A DNA stretch of 64,000 nt from Thinopyrum elongatum (lineage: Eukaryota; Streptophyta; Magnoliopsida; Poales; Poaceae). Both the position numbers and the translations under genes were made by a program. The notes below the pieces were generated by a model that saw only the letters and a list, made by a program, of their open reading frames with translations, did not search any database and had not been told where the DNA came from. Each line of letters opens with the position of its first letter. Position 1 is the stretch's first letter. Where the stretch lies: contig CM022299.1 in NCBI GenBank assembly GCA_011799875.1, positions 333,048,409 through 333,112,408 of the forward strand, read 5' to 3'. Positions 40,180 through 51,295 of this stretch are shown one piece after another.

Positions 40180-42430
40180 TCCTGAACAAACTATGCTTAA
40201 GAAAAGTTCTCCAAAAGTTCCCTATGAAAGAATCCTTTGAATCATCCGGAGTCACAACTTTTGATTACTTGTGGAGTCAAACGGGACTCCGTATGAGTCG
40301 ATATCCATGTTTCCGTTAACACTGCGCAAAACTGATTTGAACGACAGTTACAGACTATGTTCTTGTGTAGCTGGCTTTGATATTTTGCATTTTACTTCAC
40401 TAAACATCTCCATATGAGTTCCAATTAGTTTCTAGGAAATGCAGAGACCTTAGTTATGATGATGCAATAGGTTCCACAGCTGGCACTTTCTGTAGTTCTC
40501 AAAAGGCTTTGTCGAGTGCTCTGAAGAAAGTTTTTTTGGTACAAGTTTATAACAACTCCTTAAGAAAAGTGCTCCAAAAGTTTCCTATGAAAGAATAATT
40601 TGAAGCATCTGGTCGTCACAAAGTTTTGATTACTTGTGGACAAAAACGGACTCGCATGAGTCAGATATCCATGTTTCAGTTAACCTGCGCGCCAAACTGA
40701 TTCCCAACGACAGTTACAGACTAGTCTTGTGTAGTTTTTCATTCGATTTTTTTCATTCTACTTCACTAAAACATCTCCATATGAGATCCATTACTCTAGG
40801 GAAATGCAAGAGACCTTAGTTATATCATGCACTAGGTCCATAGCTGGTTCATTAAGAAAGATTCTGTATAATTTTCTGAATGAACTTCTTAAAAAAAGTT
40901 CTCCAAAGTTTGCTATGAAGAATCTTGAAGCATCAGGTCATCACAAATGTTTTGAACTACTAGGGACTCCGTATGAGTCAATATCCCCTGTTTCAGTTAA
41001 CACTGCTTCGCAAACTGATTCCGAACGACAGTTAACACTAGTTCTTGTTAATGCATTTGATTTTTTCCATTCTACTTTCATCTAAACATTCCATATGAGA
41101 TCCCATTAATTCTACAGAAATGCAAGAACACCTTAGTTATGATGATACACTGGTCCACAAACTATGACTTTGTGTATGTTCTCGAAGGCGTTTGTCGAGT
41201 GCTCATTAAAAAGTTTTCGACAAACTCCTTAAGAAAAGTTCTCCAAAAGTTCCCTATGAAGAATCCTTTGAAGCATCGTTGGTCACAAACCATTTTGAAT
41301 ACTTGTGGAGCCAAAACTGACTCCGTACGAGTCAGATATCCTTTTCAGTTAACACTGCGCAAAACTGATTCCCCGAACGACAGTTACAGACTATTCTTTG
41401 TAGTTGCATTCGATTTTTTTCATTTCTACTTCACTAAACATCCATATGAGATCCACTTACTTCTAGGGAAATTCAAGAGACCTTGTTATGATGATGCACT
41501 AGGTCCACAGCTTGGGACTTTGTGTATGTTCTCGAAAGGCGTTTGCGATTGCCCATTAAGAAAGTTTCTTTACAAGTTTCTGAACGAACTACTGAAGAAA
41601 AGTTCTCCAAAAGTTTCCTATGAAAGAATCCTTTGAAGCATCTAGTCGTCACATACATTTTGATCACTTGTGAGCAAAAACGACTTCGCTGAGTCATGAT
41701 ATCCATGTTTCAGTTAACACTGCACAAACTGATTCCGATCAAGAGTTACGATAGTTTCTTGGGTAGTTGCATTCGATTTTATCCATTCTACTCACTAAAT
41801 ATCTCCATATGAGATCCAATTACCTTTTAGGGAAATGCAAGAGACCTTAGTTATAATGAAGCACTAGTCCACAGCTGGTTCTTTGTGTAGTTTTCCAAAG
41901 AGTTTGTCGTGTGCTCATTAAGAAGTTTCTGTAAAGTTTATGAATGAACTCCTTAAGAAAATTTCTCCAAAGGTTCCCTATGAAAGAATCTTGAAGCATC
42001 TGGTCGTCACAAACGTTTGACTACTTTGGAGCAAAAACGTACTCGTATGAGTCAGATATCCATGTTCAGTTAACACTACGCCCAAACTGATTCTGAACGA
42101 CTGTTACAGACTATTCTTATGTAGTTGCATTCGATTTTTTCCATTCTACTCTCACTAAACATCTAAATATAAGATCCAATACTCTAGGGAACTGCAAGAG
42201 ACCTAGTTGATTGCACTAGGTCCACAGCTGGTTCTTTGTGTAGTTCTCTAAAGGAGCGTTTGTCGAGTGCTCATTAAGATAGTTTCTTTTACAATTTTCT
42301 GAAACGAAGTCCGTAAGAAAAGTGCTCCAAATGTTCTCTATGAAAGACTCCTTCGAAGCATCTGGTCGTCACAAATGTTTTGACTAGTTGTGGAGCAAAA
42401 ATGGACTATGTATGAGTCAGATATCCATGT
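40180..42430 (+). repeat. HOR unit B3
   Basis: Partner of unit A3, with joint ATGTTTCCTGAACAAACTAT. It shares ATATCCCCTGTTTC with A3's ATATCCCTGTTC, and GATTGCCCATTAAG. The longest open frame in the window (165 codons, 41,139-41,636) falls here, but only because random indels happen to splice several monomer frames together. Confidence 0.83.
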
Positions 42431-44674
42431 TTCTGAACAAACTGCTTAAGAAAAGTTCTCAAAAGTTCCCTATGAAAGAATCCTTTGAACATCCGGAGGT
42501 CACAAAAACATTTTGATTACTTGTGGAGTCAAAACGGACTCCGTATGATCAGATATCCATGTTTCAGTTAACACTGCGCAAAACTGATTCTGAACGACAG
42601 TTCACAGACTAGTTCTTGTGTAGCTGCATTTGATATTTTTGCATTTTATATTTCATAAACATCTCCATATGATTCCAATTAGTTCTAGGGAAATGCAAGA
42701 GACCTTAGTTATGATGATGCAATATGTCCACAGCTGGCACTTTCTGTATGTTCTCAAAAGGCGTTTGTCGATTGCTCATGAAGAAAGTTTTTTGTACAGG
42801 TTTATGAACGAACTCCTAAAAAGTTCTCCAAAGTTTCCTATGAAGAATAATTGAAGCATCTGGTCGTCACAACGTTTTGATTACTTGTGGAGCAAAAACG
42901 GACTTCGCATGAGTCAGATATCCATGTTTCAGTTAACACTCTGGCCAAACTGATTCCCAACGACAGTTACAGACTAGTTCTTGTGTAGTTTTCATTCGAT
43001 TTTTTTCATTCTACTTCACTAAACATCTCCATATGAGATCCAATTACTTCTAGGGAAATGCAAGAGACCTAGTTATGATTCATGCACCTAGGTCCATAGC
43101 TGGTTCATTAAGAAAGATTCTGTATAATTGTTGAATGAACTTCTTAAAAAAAAGTTCTCCAAAAGTTTGCTATGAAAGAATCCTTGAAGCATCAGTCTCA
43201 AAATGTTTTGACTACTAGGGACTCCGTATGAGTCAGATATCCATGTTTCAGTTAACACTTCGCAAAACTGATTCCGAACGACAGTTTACAGACTGGTTCT
43301 GTGTAATTGCATTCGATTTTTTCCATTCTACTTCAACTAAACATCTCCATATGAGATCCCTTAATTCTACAGAAATGCAAGACACCTTAGTTTGATGATA
43401 CACTAGGTTCCACAACTATGACTTGTGTAGTTCTCGAAAGGCGTTTTGTCGAGTGCTCATTAAGAAAGTTTCTGAACAAACTCCTTAATAAAGTTCTCCA
43501 AAAGTTTCCCTATGAAAGAATCCTTTGAAGCATCTGGTGGTCACAAACATTTTGAATACTTGTGAAGCCAAAACTGACTCCGTACGAGTCAGATTCCATG
43601 TTTCAGTTAACACTGCGCAAAACTGATTCGCGAACGACAGTTACAGACAGTTTTCTGTGTATTGCATTCGATTTTTTTCATTCTACTTCACTAAACATCT
43701 CCATATGAGATCCACTTACTTCAGGGAAATTCAAGAGACGCTAGTTATGATGATGCACTAGGTCCCACAGCTGGGACTTGGTATTTCTCGAAAGCGTTGT
43801 CGATTGCACATTAAGAAAGTTTCTGTACAAGTTTCGAACGAACTACTGAAGAAAAGTTCTCCAAAAGTTTCCTAATAGAATCCTTGAAAGCATCTAGTCG
43901 TCACATACTTTTGGACTACTTGTGGAGCAAAAACGGACTTCGCAGAGTCAGATATCCATGTTTCAGTAACACTGCAAACTGATTCCGATCAAGAGTTACA
44001 GACTAGTTCTTTGTGTAGTTGCATTCGATTTTTATTCCATTCTACTTCACTAAATATCTCCATATGAGATCCATTACTTTTAGGGAAATGCAAGAGACCT
44101 TAGTTATAATGATGCACTAGGTCCACAGCGTTTCTTTGTGTATTTTCAAGAGTTTGTCGTGTGCTCTTAAGAAAGTTTCTGTACAAGTTATGAATGAACT
44201 CCTTAAAATTTCTCCAAGGTTCCCTATGAAAGAATCTTTGAAGCATCTGGTCGTCCACAAATGTTTGACTACTTGTGAGCAAAACGTACTTCGTATGAGT
44301 CAGATATCCATGTTTCAGTTAACACTACTACCCAAACTGTTCTGAACGACTGTTACAGACTAGTTCTTATGTAGTTCATTCGATTTTTTTCCATTCTACT
44401 TCACTAAACATCTAAATATAGATCCATTACTCTAGGAAATGCAAGAGACCTTAGTTATGATGATGCACTAGGTCCCAGCTGGTTCTTTGTGTATGTTCCT
44501 AAAGGCGTTGTCGAGTGCTCATTAAGATAGTTTTCTTTACAATTTCTGAACGAAGTCCGTAAGAAAAGTGCTCCAAATGTTCTCTATGAAAGACTCCTTC
44601 GAAGCATCTTGGTCGTCACAATGTTTGACTAGTTGTGGAGCAAAAATGGACTATGTATGAGTCAGATATCCAGT
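42431..44674 (+). repeat. HOR unit B4
   Basis: Partner of unit A4. The joint is intact (ATGTTTCTGAACAAACTGC). The third and fourth monomer types keep their characteristic deletions: GCTGGTTCATTAAGAAAG near 43,099, and AAGTTTCTGAACAAACTCC near 43,467. Confidence 0.85.
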
Positions 44675-45318
44675 GTTCTGAACAAACTGCTTAAGAAAAG
44701 TTCTCCAAAAGTTCCCTATGAAAGATCCTTTGAATCATTCCGGAGGTCACAAACATTTTGATTACTTGTGGAGTCAAAACGGACTCCGTATGAGTCAGAT
44801 ATCCATGTTTCAGTTAACACTGCGCAAAACTGATTCTGAACGACATTACAGACTAGTTCTGTGTAGCTTGCATTTGAATTTTGCATTTTACTTCACTAAA
44901 CATCTCCTATGAGTTCCAATTAGTTCTAGGGAAATGCAAGAGACTTAGTTATGATGATGCATAAGGTCCACAGCTGGCTACTTTCTGTATGTTCTCAAAG
45001 GCGTTTGTCGAGTGCTCATGAAGAAAAGTTTTTGTACAAGTTTATGAACGAACTCCTAAGAAAAGTTCTCCCAAAAGTTTTCCTATGAAAGAAAATTGAA
45101 GCATCTGGTCTCACAACAACGTTTTGATTACTTGTGGAGCAAAAACGGACGTCGCATGAGTCAGATATCCATGTTTCAGTTAACACTGCGCCAAACTTGA
45201 TTCCCAACGACAGTTACAGACTAGTTCTTGTGTAGTTTTCATCATTCGATTTTTTTCATTCTACTCACTAAACTCTCCATATAGATCCAATACTTCTAGG
45301 AAATGCAAGAGCCTTAGT
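44675..45318 (+). repeat. HOR unit B5, partial
   Basis: Partner of the start of A5. It contains the hybrid monomer and the GCATGAGTC-type monomer, then breaks off after GCAAGAGCCTTAGTTG. The A array continues for more than another cassette past the corresponding point, so the two arrays differ by about one unit. Confidence 0.8.
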
Positions 45319-45475
45319 TGATTCCGAACGACAGTTACAGACTAGTTCTTGTGTAGTTGCATTTAATTTTTTCCATTCTACTTCACTAAACATCTCCATA
45401 TGGGATCCAATTACTTCTAGGTAAATGCAAGAGACCATAGTTATGATGATGCACTAGGTCCACAACTGGGAATTT

Positions 45476-45492
45476 GTGTATGTTCTTGAAGC
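45476..45492 (+). repeat. Truncated-monomer junction
   Basis: GTGTATGTTCTTGAAGC fuses the GTATGTTCTCGAAAGG region directly to CCTTTGAAGCATC, removing roughly 110-115 bp. The sequences at the two edges are similar around TTGAAG, again consistent with recombination at microhomology. It sits in clean sequence, so base-calling noise is unlikely. Confidence 0.8.
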
Positions 45493-46199
45493 ATCTGGTC
45501 GTCACAAATGTTTTGACTACTTGTGGAGCAAAAATGGACTTCGTATGAGTCTGATGTCCATGTTTCAGTTAACACTACGCAAAACCGATTCCGAACGACA
45601 ATTACAGACTAGTTCTTGTTTAGTTCCATTCGATTTTTTCCGTTCTACTTCACTAAACATCTCCATATGAGATCCAATTAATTCTAATGAAATGCAAGAG
45701 ACCTTAGTTATGATGATGCACTAGGTCCACAGCTGGTTCTTTGTGTATGTTCTCCAAAGGCGTTTGTCGAGTGCTCATTAAGAAAGTTTCTGTAGAATTT
45801 TTTGAACGAACTCCTTAAGAAAAGTTCCCCAAAAGTTCCCTATGAAAGAATACTTTGAAGCATAAGGTCGTCAGAAACGTGTTGACTACTTGTGGAGCCA
45901 AAATGGACTCCGTATGAGTCTGATATCCGTGTTTCAGTTAACACTGCGCAAACTGATTCCAAACGACAGTTACAGACTGGTTCTTGTGTAGTTGCATTCG
46001 ATTTTTTTTCATTCTACTTTACTAAACATCTCCATATGAGATCCAATTACTTCTAGAGAAATGCAAGAGACCTTAGTTATGATGATGCACTAGGTCCAAA
46101 ACTGGGACTTTGTGTATGTTCTCGAAAGGCGTTTGTTGAGTGTTCATTAAGAAAGTTTCTGTACAAGTTTGTAAACGAACTCCTTAAGAAAAGTTCTCC

Positions 46200-47545
46200 A
46201 AAATTTCCCTATGAAAGAATCCTTTGAAGCATCTGGTCATCACAAACGTTTTGACTATTTGTGGAGCAAAAATGGACTCCTTATGAGTCAGATATCCATG
46301 TTTCACTTAAAACTGCACCAAACTGATTCCGAACGAGAGTTACACACTAGTTCTATTATAGATGCATTCGATTTGTTCCATTCTACTTACTAAACATCTC
46401 CATATGAGATAGAATTACTTCTAGGGAAATGCAAGAGACCTTATTTATGATGATGCACTAGGTCCACAACTGGGACTGTGTGGTTGTTCTCGAAAGGTGT
46501 TTGTCGAGTGTTCATTAAGAAAGTTTCTGTACAAGTTTGTAAACGAACTCCTTAAGAAAAGTTCTCCAAAAGTTCCCTATGAAAGAATCTTTTGAAGCAC
46601 CTGGTCGTCACTAACGTTATGCCTACCTGTGGAGTCAAAAAGGATTCCGTATTAGTCAGATATCCATGTTTTACTTAACACTGCGCCAAACTGATTTCGA
46701 ACGAGAGTTACAAACTAGTTATTGTGTAGTTGCATTCGATTTTTCCATTCTACTTCACTAAAAATCTCCATATGAGATCCAATTACTTCTAGGGAAAGCA
46801 AAGAGACCTTAGTTATGATGATGCACTAGGTCTATAGCTGAGACTTTGTGTATGTTATCGAAAGGCGTTTGTCTAGTGCTCATTAAGAAAGTTTCTGTAC
46901 AAGTTTCTGAACGAACTAATTAAGAAAAGTTCTTCAAAAGTTCCCTATGAAAGAATCCCTTGAAGCATCTGGTCGTCACAAATGATTTGACTACTTGTGG
47001 AGCAAAAACAGACTTTGTATGAGTCAGATATCCAAGTTGCAGTTAACACTACGCAAAACTAATTCTGAACGACAGTTACATACTAGTTCTTGTGTAGTTG
47101 CATTTGATTTTTTCCATTCTACTTCACTAAACATCTCCATATGAGATCCAATTACTTCTAGGGAAATGCAAGAAACCTTAGTTATAATGATGCACTAGGT
47201 CCAAAGCTGGTTCTTTGTGTATGTTCTCCAAAGGCGTTTGTCGATTGCTCATTAAGAAAATTTCTGTACAATTTTCTGAAGGAACTCCTTAAGAAAAGTT
47301 CTCGAAAAGTTCCATATGAAAGAATCCTTTGAAGCATCTGGTCGTCACAAACGTATTGACTACTTGTGGTGCCAAAACGGACTCCGTATGAGTCAGATAT
47401 CCATGTTTCAGTTAACACCCTGCCAAACTGATTCCGAACGACAGTTACAGACTAGTTCTTGTGTATTTGCATTCTATTTTTTCCATTCTACTTCACTAAA
47501 CATCTCCATATGAGATCCCTTTACTTCTAGGGAAATGCAAGAGAC
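46200..47545 (+). repeat. 4-kb block, shortened instance (clean)
   Basis: Holds the first four members of the duplicated block in the usual order: TATTATAG near 46,353, GAAGCACCTGGTCGTCACTAACG near 46,594, CCCTTGAAGC near 46,958, and ACGTATTGAC near 47,350. It is 2.67-2.70 kb upstream of the next instance. Where the fifth member would follow, the third HOR monomer type (GCTGGTTCATTAAG) appears instead at about 47,575. Confidence 0.78.
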
Positions 47546-47735
47546 CTTAGTTATGATCATGCACTAGGTCCATAGCTGGTTCATTAAGAAAGATTCTGTA
47601 TAATTTTCTGAATGAACTTCTTAAAAAAAGTTCTCCAAAAGTTTGCTATGAAAGAATCCTTTGAAGCATCAGGTCATCACAAATGTTTTGACTACTAGGG
47701 ACTCCGTATGAGTCAAAGATCCATGTTTCAGTATA
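47546..47735 (+). repeat. HOR-type monomer remnant outside the HOR array
   Basis: A clean copy of the third HOR monomer type (GCTGGTTCATTAAGAAAGATTC, then GCATCAGGTCATCAC and CTACTAGGGACTCC). It is cut short after TTTCAGTA, where it runs into TAGGCGTTTGTCGAG. It corresponds to A 19,275-19,505. As the only clean HOR-type monomer, it shows that the ~38 bp deletion defining this type is real. Confidence 0.82.
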
Positions 47736-48879
47736 GGCGTTTGTCGAGTGCTCATTAAGAAAGTTTCTGTATAATTTTTTGAACGAACTCCTTAAGAAAA
47801 GTTCCCCAAAAGATCGCTATGAAAGAATCCTTTGAAGCATCTGGTCATCACAAACATTTTGACTACTAGGGACTCCGTATGAGTCAAAGATCCATGTTTC
47901 AGTAAACACTACGCAAAACTGATTCCAAACGTCAGTTACAGACTAGTTCTTGTACAGTTGCATTTCATTTTTTCCATTCTACTTCACTAAAAATCTGCAT
48001 ATGAGATCCAATTACTTCTAGGGAAATGCAAGAGACCTTACTTATGATGATACACTAGGTCCACAGCTGGGACTTTGTGTACGTTCTCGAAAAGCGTTTG
48101 TCGAGTGCTCGTTAAGAAAGTTTCTGTACAAGTTAATGAATGAACTCCTTAAGAAAATTTCTCCAAAAGTTCCCTATGAAAGAATCCTTTGAAGCATCTG
48201 GTCGTCACAAACGTTTTAACTACTTGTGGAGCAAAAACGTACTTCGTATAAGTCAGATATCCATGTTTCAGTTAACACTGCGCCAAACTGATTCTGAACG
48301 ACAGTTACAGACTTGTTCTTGTGTAGTTGCATTCGATTTTTTCCATTCTACTTCACTAAACATCTCCAAATAAGATCCAATTACTTCTAGGGAAATGCAA
48401 GAGACCTTAGTTATGATGATGCACTAGGTCCATAGCTGGTTCTTCGTGTATGTTCTGCAAAGGCGTTTGTCGAGTGCTCATTAAGAAAGTTTCTGTATAA
48501 CTTTCTGAACGAACTCCTTAAGAAAAGTTCTCCAAAAGTTTGCTATGAAAGAATCCTTTGAAGCATCTGGTTGTCACAAATGTTTTGACTACTAGGGACT
48601 CCGTATGAGTGAGATATCCATGTTTTAGTTAACACTGCGCAAAACTGATTCCGAACGACAGTTACAGACTAGTTCTTCTGTAGTTGCATTCGATTTTTTC
48701 CATTCTACTTCGTTGAACCTCTCCATATGAGATCCAATTACTTCTAGGGAAATGCAAGAGACCTTAGTTATGATGATCCACTAGGTCCACGGCTGGGACT
48801 TTGTGTATGTTCTCGAAAGGCGTTTGTCGAGTGCTCATTAAGAAAGTTTTTGAACGAACTCCTTAAGAAAAGTTCTCCA

Positions 48880-51295
48880 AAAGTTCCCTATGAAAGAATC
48901 CTTTGAAGCATCTGGTCGTCACAAATGTTTTGACTACTTGTGGAACAAAAATGGACTCCGTATGAGTCAGATATCCATGTTTCAGTTAACACTGCACCAA
49001 ACTGATTCCGAACGACAGTTACAGACTAGTTCTATTATAGTTGCATTCGATTTGTTCCATTCTACTTACTAAACATCTCCATATGAGATCCAATTACTTG
49101 TAGGGAAATGCAAGAGACCTTAGTTATGATGATGCACTAGGTCCACAACTGGGACTCTGTGGTTGTTCTCGAAAGGTGTTTGTCGAGTGTTCATTAAGAA
49201 AGTTTCTGTACAAGTTTGTAAATGAACTCCTTAAGAAAAGTTCTACAAAAGTTCCCTATGAAAGAATCTTTTGAAGCACCTGGTCGTCACTAACGTTTTG
49301 CCTACTTGTGGAGTCAAAAGGATTCCGTATTAGTCAGATATCCATGTTTCACTTAACACAGTGGCATATTGATTCCGAACAACAGTTACAAACTAGTTCT
49401 TTTGTAGTTGCATTCGATTTTTACATTCTACTTCACTAAACATCTCCATATGAGATCCAATTACTTCTAGATAAAGCAAAGAGACCTTAGTTATGATGAT
49501 GCACTAGGTCCATAGCTGAGACTTTGTGTATGTTATCGAAAGGCGTTTGTCTAGTGCTCATTAAGAAAGTTTTTGTACAAGTTTCTGAACGAACTAATTA
49601 AGAAAAGTTCTTCAAAACTTCCCTATGAAAGAATCCCTTGAAGCATCTAGTCGTCACAAATGATTTGACTACTTGTGGAGCAAAAACGGACTTTGTATGA
49701 GTCAGATATCCAAGTTGCAGTTAACACTACGCAAAACTAATTCCGAACGACAGTTACATACTAGTTCTTGTGTAGTTGCATTCGATTTTTTCCATTCTAC
49801 TTCACTAAACATCTCCATATGAGATCCAATTACTTCTATGGAAATGCAAGAGACCTTAGTTATAATGATGCACTAGGTCCACAGCCGGTTCTTTGTGTAT
49901 GTTCTCCAAAGGCGTTTGTCGATTGCTCATTAAGAAAGTTTCTGTACAATTTTCTGAAGGAACTCCTTAAGAAAAGTTCTCAAAAAGTTCCATATGAAAG
50001 AATCCTTTGAAGCATCTGGTAGTCACAAACGTATTGACTACTTGTGGAGCCAAAACGGACTCCGTATGAGTCTGATATCCATGTTTTAGTTAACACCGCG
50101 CCAAACTGATTCTGAACGACAGTTACAGACTAGTTCTTGTGTATTTGCATTATATTTTTTCCATTCTACTTCACTAAACATCTCTATATGAGATCCATTT
50201 ACTTCTAGGGAAATGCAAGAGACCTTAGTTATGATGATGCACTAGGTCCATAGCTGTTTCTTTGTGTATGTTCTTCATATGCGTTTGTCGAGTGCTCATT
50301 AAGAAAGTTTCTGTATAATTTTCTGAACGAACTCCTTAAGAAAAGTTCTCCAAAAGTTCGCTATGAAATAATCCTTTGAAGCATCTGGTCATCACAAACA
50401 TTTTGACTACTAGGGACTCCATATGAGTCAAAGATCCATGTTTCAGTAAACACTACGCAAAACTGATTCCGAACGACAGTTACGGACTAGTTCTTGTATA
50501 GTTGCATTTCATTTTTTCCATTCTACTTCAATAAAAATCTCCATATGAGATCCAATTAGTTCTAGGGAAATGCAAGAGACCTTAGTTATGATGATACACT
50601 AGGTCCACAGCTGGGACTTTGTGTATGTTCTCGAAAGGCGTTTGTCGAGTGCTTGTTAAGAAAGTTTCTGTACAAGTTTATGAAGGAACTCCTTAAGAAA
50701 AGTTCTTGAAAAGTTCCATATGAAAGAATCCTTTCAAGCATCTGGTCGTCACAAACGTTTTGACTACTTGTGGAGCAAAAACGGACTTCGTATGAGTCAG
50801 ATATCCATGTTTCAGTTAACACTGCGCCAAACTGATTCTGAACGACAGTTACAGACTAGTTCTTGTGTAGTTGCATTCGATTTTTTCCATTCTACTTCAC
50901 TAAACATCTCCATATAAGATCCAATTACATCTAGGGAAATGCAAGAGACCTTAGTTATGATGATGCACTAGGTCCACAGCTGGTTCTTTGTGTATGTTCT
51001 CAAAAGGCGTTTGTCGAGTGCTTATTAAGAATGTTTCTTTACAATTTTCTGAATGAACTCCTTAAGAAAAGTTCCCTATGAAAGACTCCTTCGAAGCATC
51101 TGGTCTTCGCAAATGTTTTGACCACTTGTGGAGCAAAAATGGACTTTGTATGAGTCAGATATCCATGTTTCAGTGAACACTGCGCAAAACTGATTCCGAA
51201 CGACAGTTCCAGACTAGTTCTTGTGTAGTTGCATTCGATTTTTTCCATTCTACTTCACTAAACATCTCCATATGAGATCCAATTACATCTAGGGA
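48880..51295 (+). repeat. 4-kb-spaced duplicated block, copy B first instance (clean)
   Basis: Ordered series: TATTATAG (49,033), GAAGCACCTGGT (49,274), CCCTTGAAGC (49,635), ACGTATTGAC (50,029), ACTCCATATGAGTCAAAG (50,416), standard (50,740) and GACTCCTTCG (51,084). The last monomer has a private 11 bp loss at 51,067-51,075, where AAAAGTTCTCCAAAAGTTCCC has become AAAAGTTCCC between two AAAAGTTC copies. The instance at 52,870 does not share it, but copy A's counterpart near 22,797 does. Confidence 0.82.

Larger units (their letters stand above)
35675..45318 (+). repeat. 2.25 kb higher-order repeat array, copy B
   Basis: The same seven-type cassette as in 7,554-19,505, present four full times plus a partial fifth. 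Hybrid joints are at about 35,675, 37,930, 40,180, 42,431 and 44,675, spaced 2,255, 2,250, 2,251 and 2,244 bp. These are closer to the ~2.29 kb predicted for an undamaged cassette than the copy A units are. The array stops abruptly at CCTTAGTTG followed by ATTCCGAACGAC at about 45,318, exactly where the sequence becomes clean. Confidence 0.92.
45319..47545 (+). repeat. Clean segment present only in copy B (~2.23 kb)
   Basis: Six full or partial monomers that have no counterpart between the matching points of copy A (about 19,275). The first half resembles the mixed type seen at 55,370-56,460 and 60,030-63,400 (TTTAGTTCCATTCG, CTAATGAAATGC, GTGTTGAC). The second half (46,200-47,545) is another instance of the TATTATAG / GAAGCACCTGGT / CCCTTGAAGC / ACGTATTGAC series. 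It begins at the abrupt junction at 45,318 and is the first fully clean sequence in the window. Either a real insertion by unequal exchange or the start of a separately assembled contig is possible. Confidence 0.8.

Noticed and set aside
41139..41636. 165-codon open frame, the longest in the window
   Set aside because: It lies in the noisy HOR array and is stitched from several monomer frames by random indels. The paired region of copy A (about 12,930-13,400) does not preserve it.
47370..47420. Possible CENP-B box-like motif around the CGGACTCCGTATGAG and ATTCCGAACGAC regions
   Set aside because: The required TTCG...A..CGGG arrangement is not met in any monomer I read.
49960..50330. Possible older sub-monomer structure (half-unit of 184 bp or third-unit of ~123 bp)
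   Set aside because: TCCGTATGAG/TCCATATGAG and TTGTGTAG/TTGTGTATG pairs lie about 120 bp apart, but sequence between them does not align. The third expected copy falls at the wrong spacing.
50720..50917. Recurrent ~65-codon plus-strand frame beginning MKESFEASG, once per monomer
   Set aside because: It is just the longest stop-free stretch of the monomer. The same stretch is also open on the other strand, variants break it freely, and the 368-369 bp period is not maintained in frame. There is no sign of a start context, domain or purifying selection.
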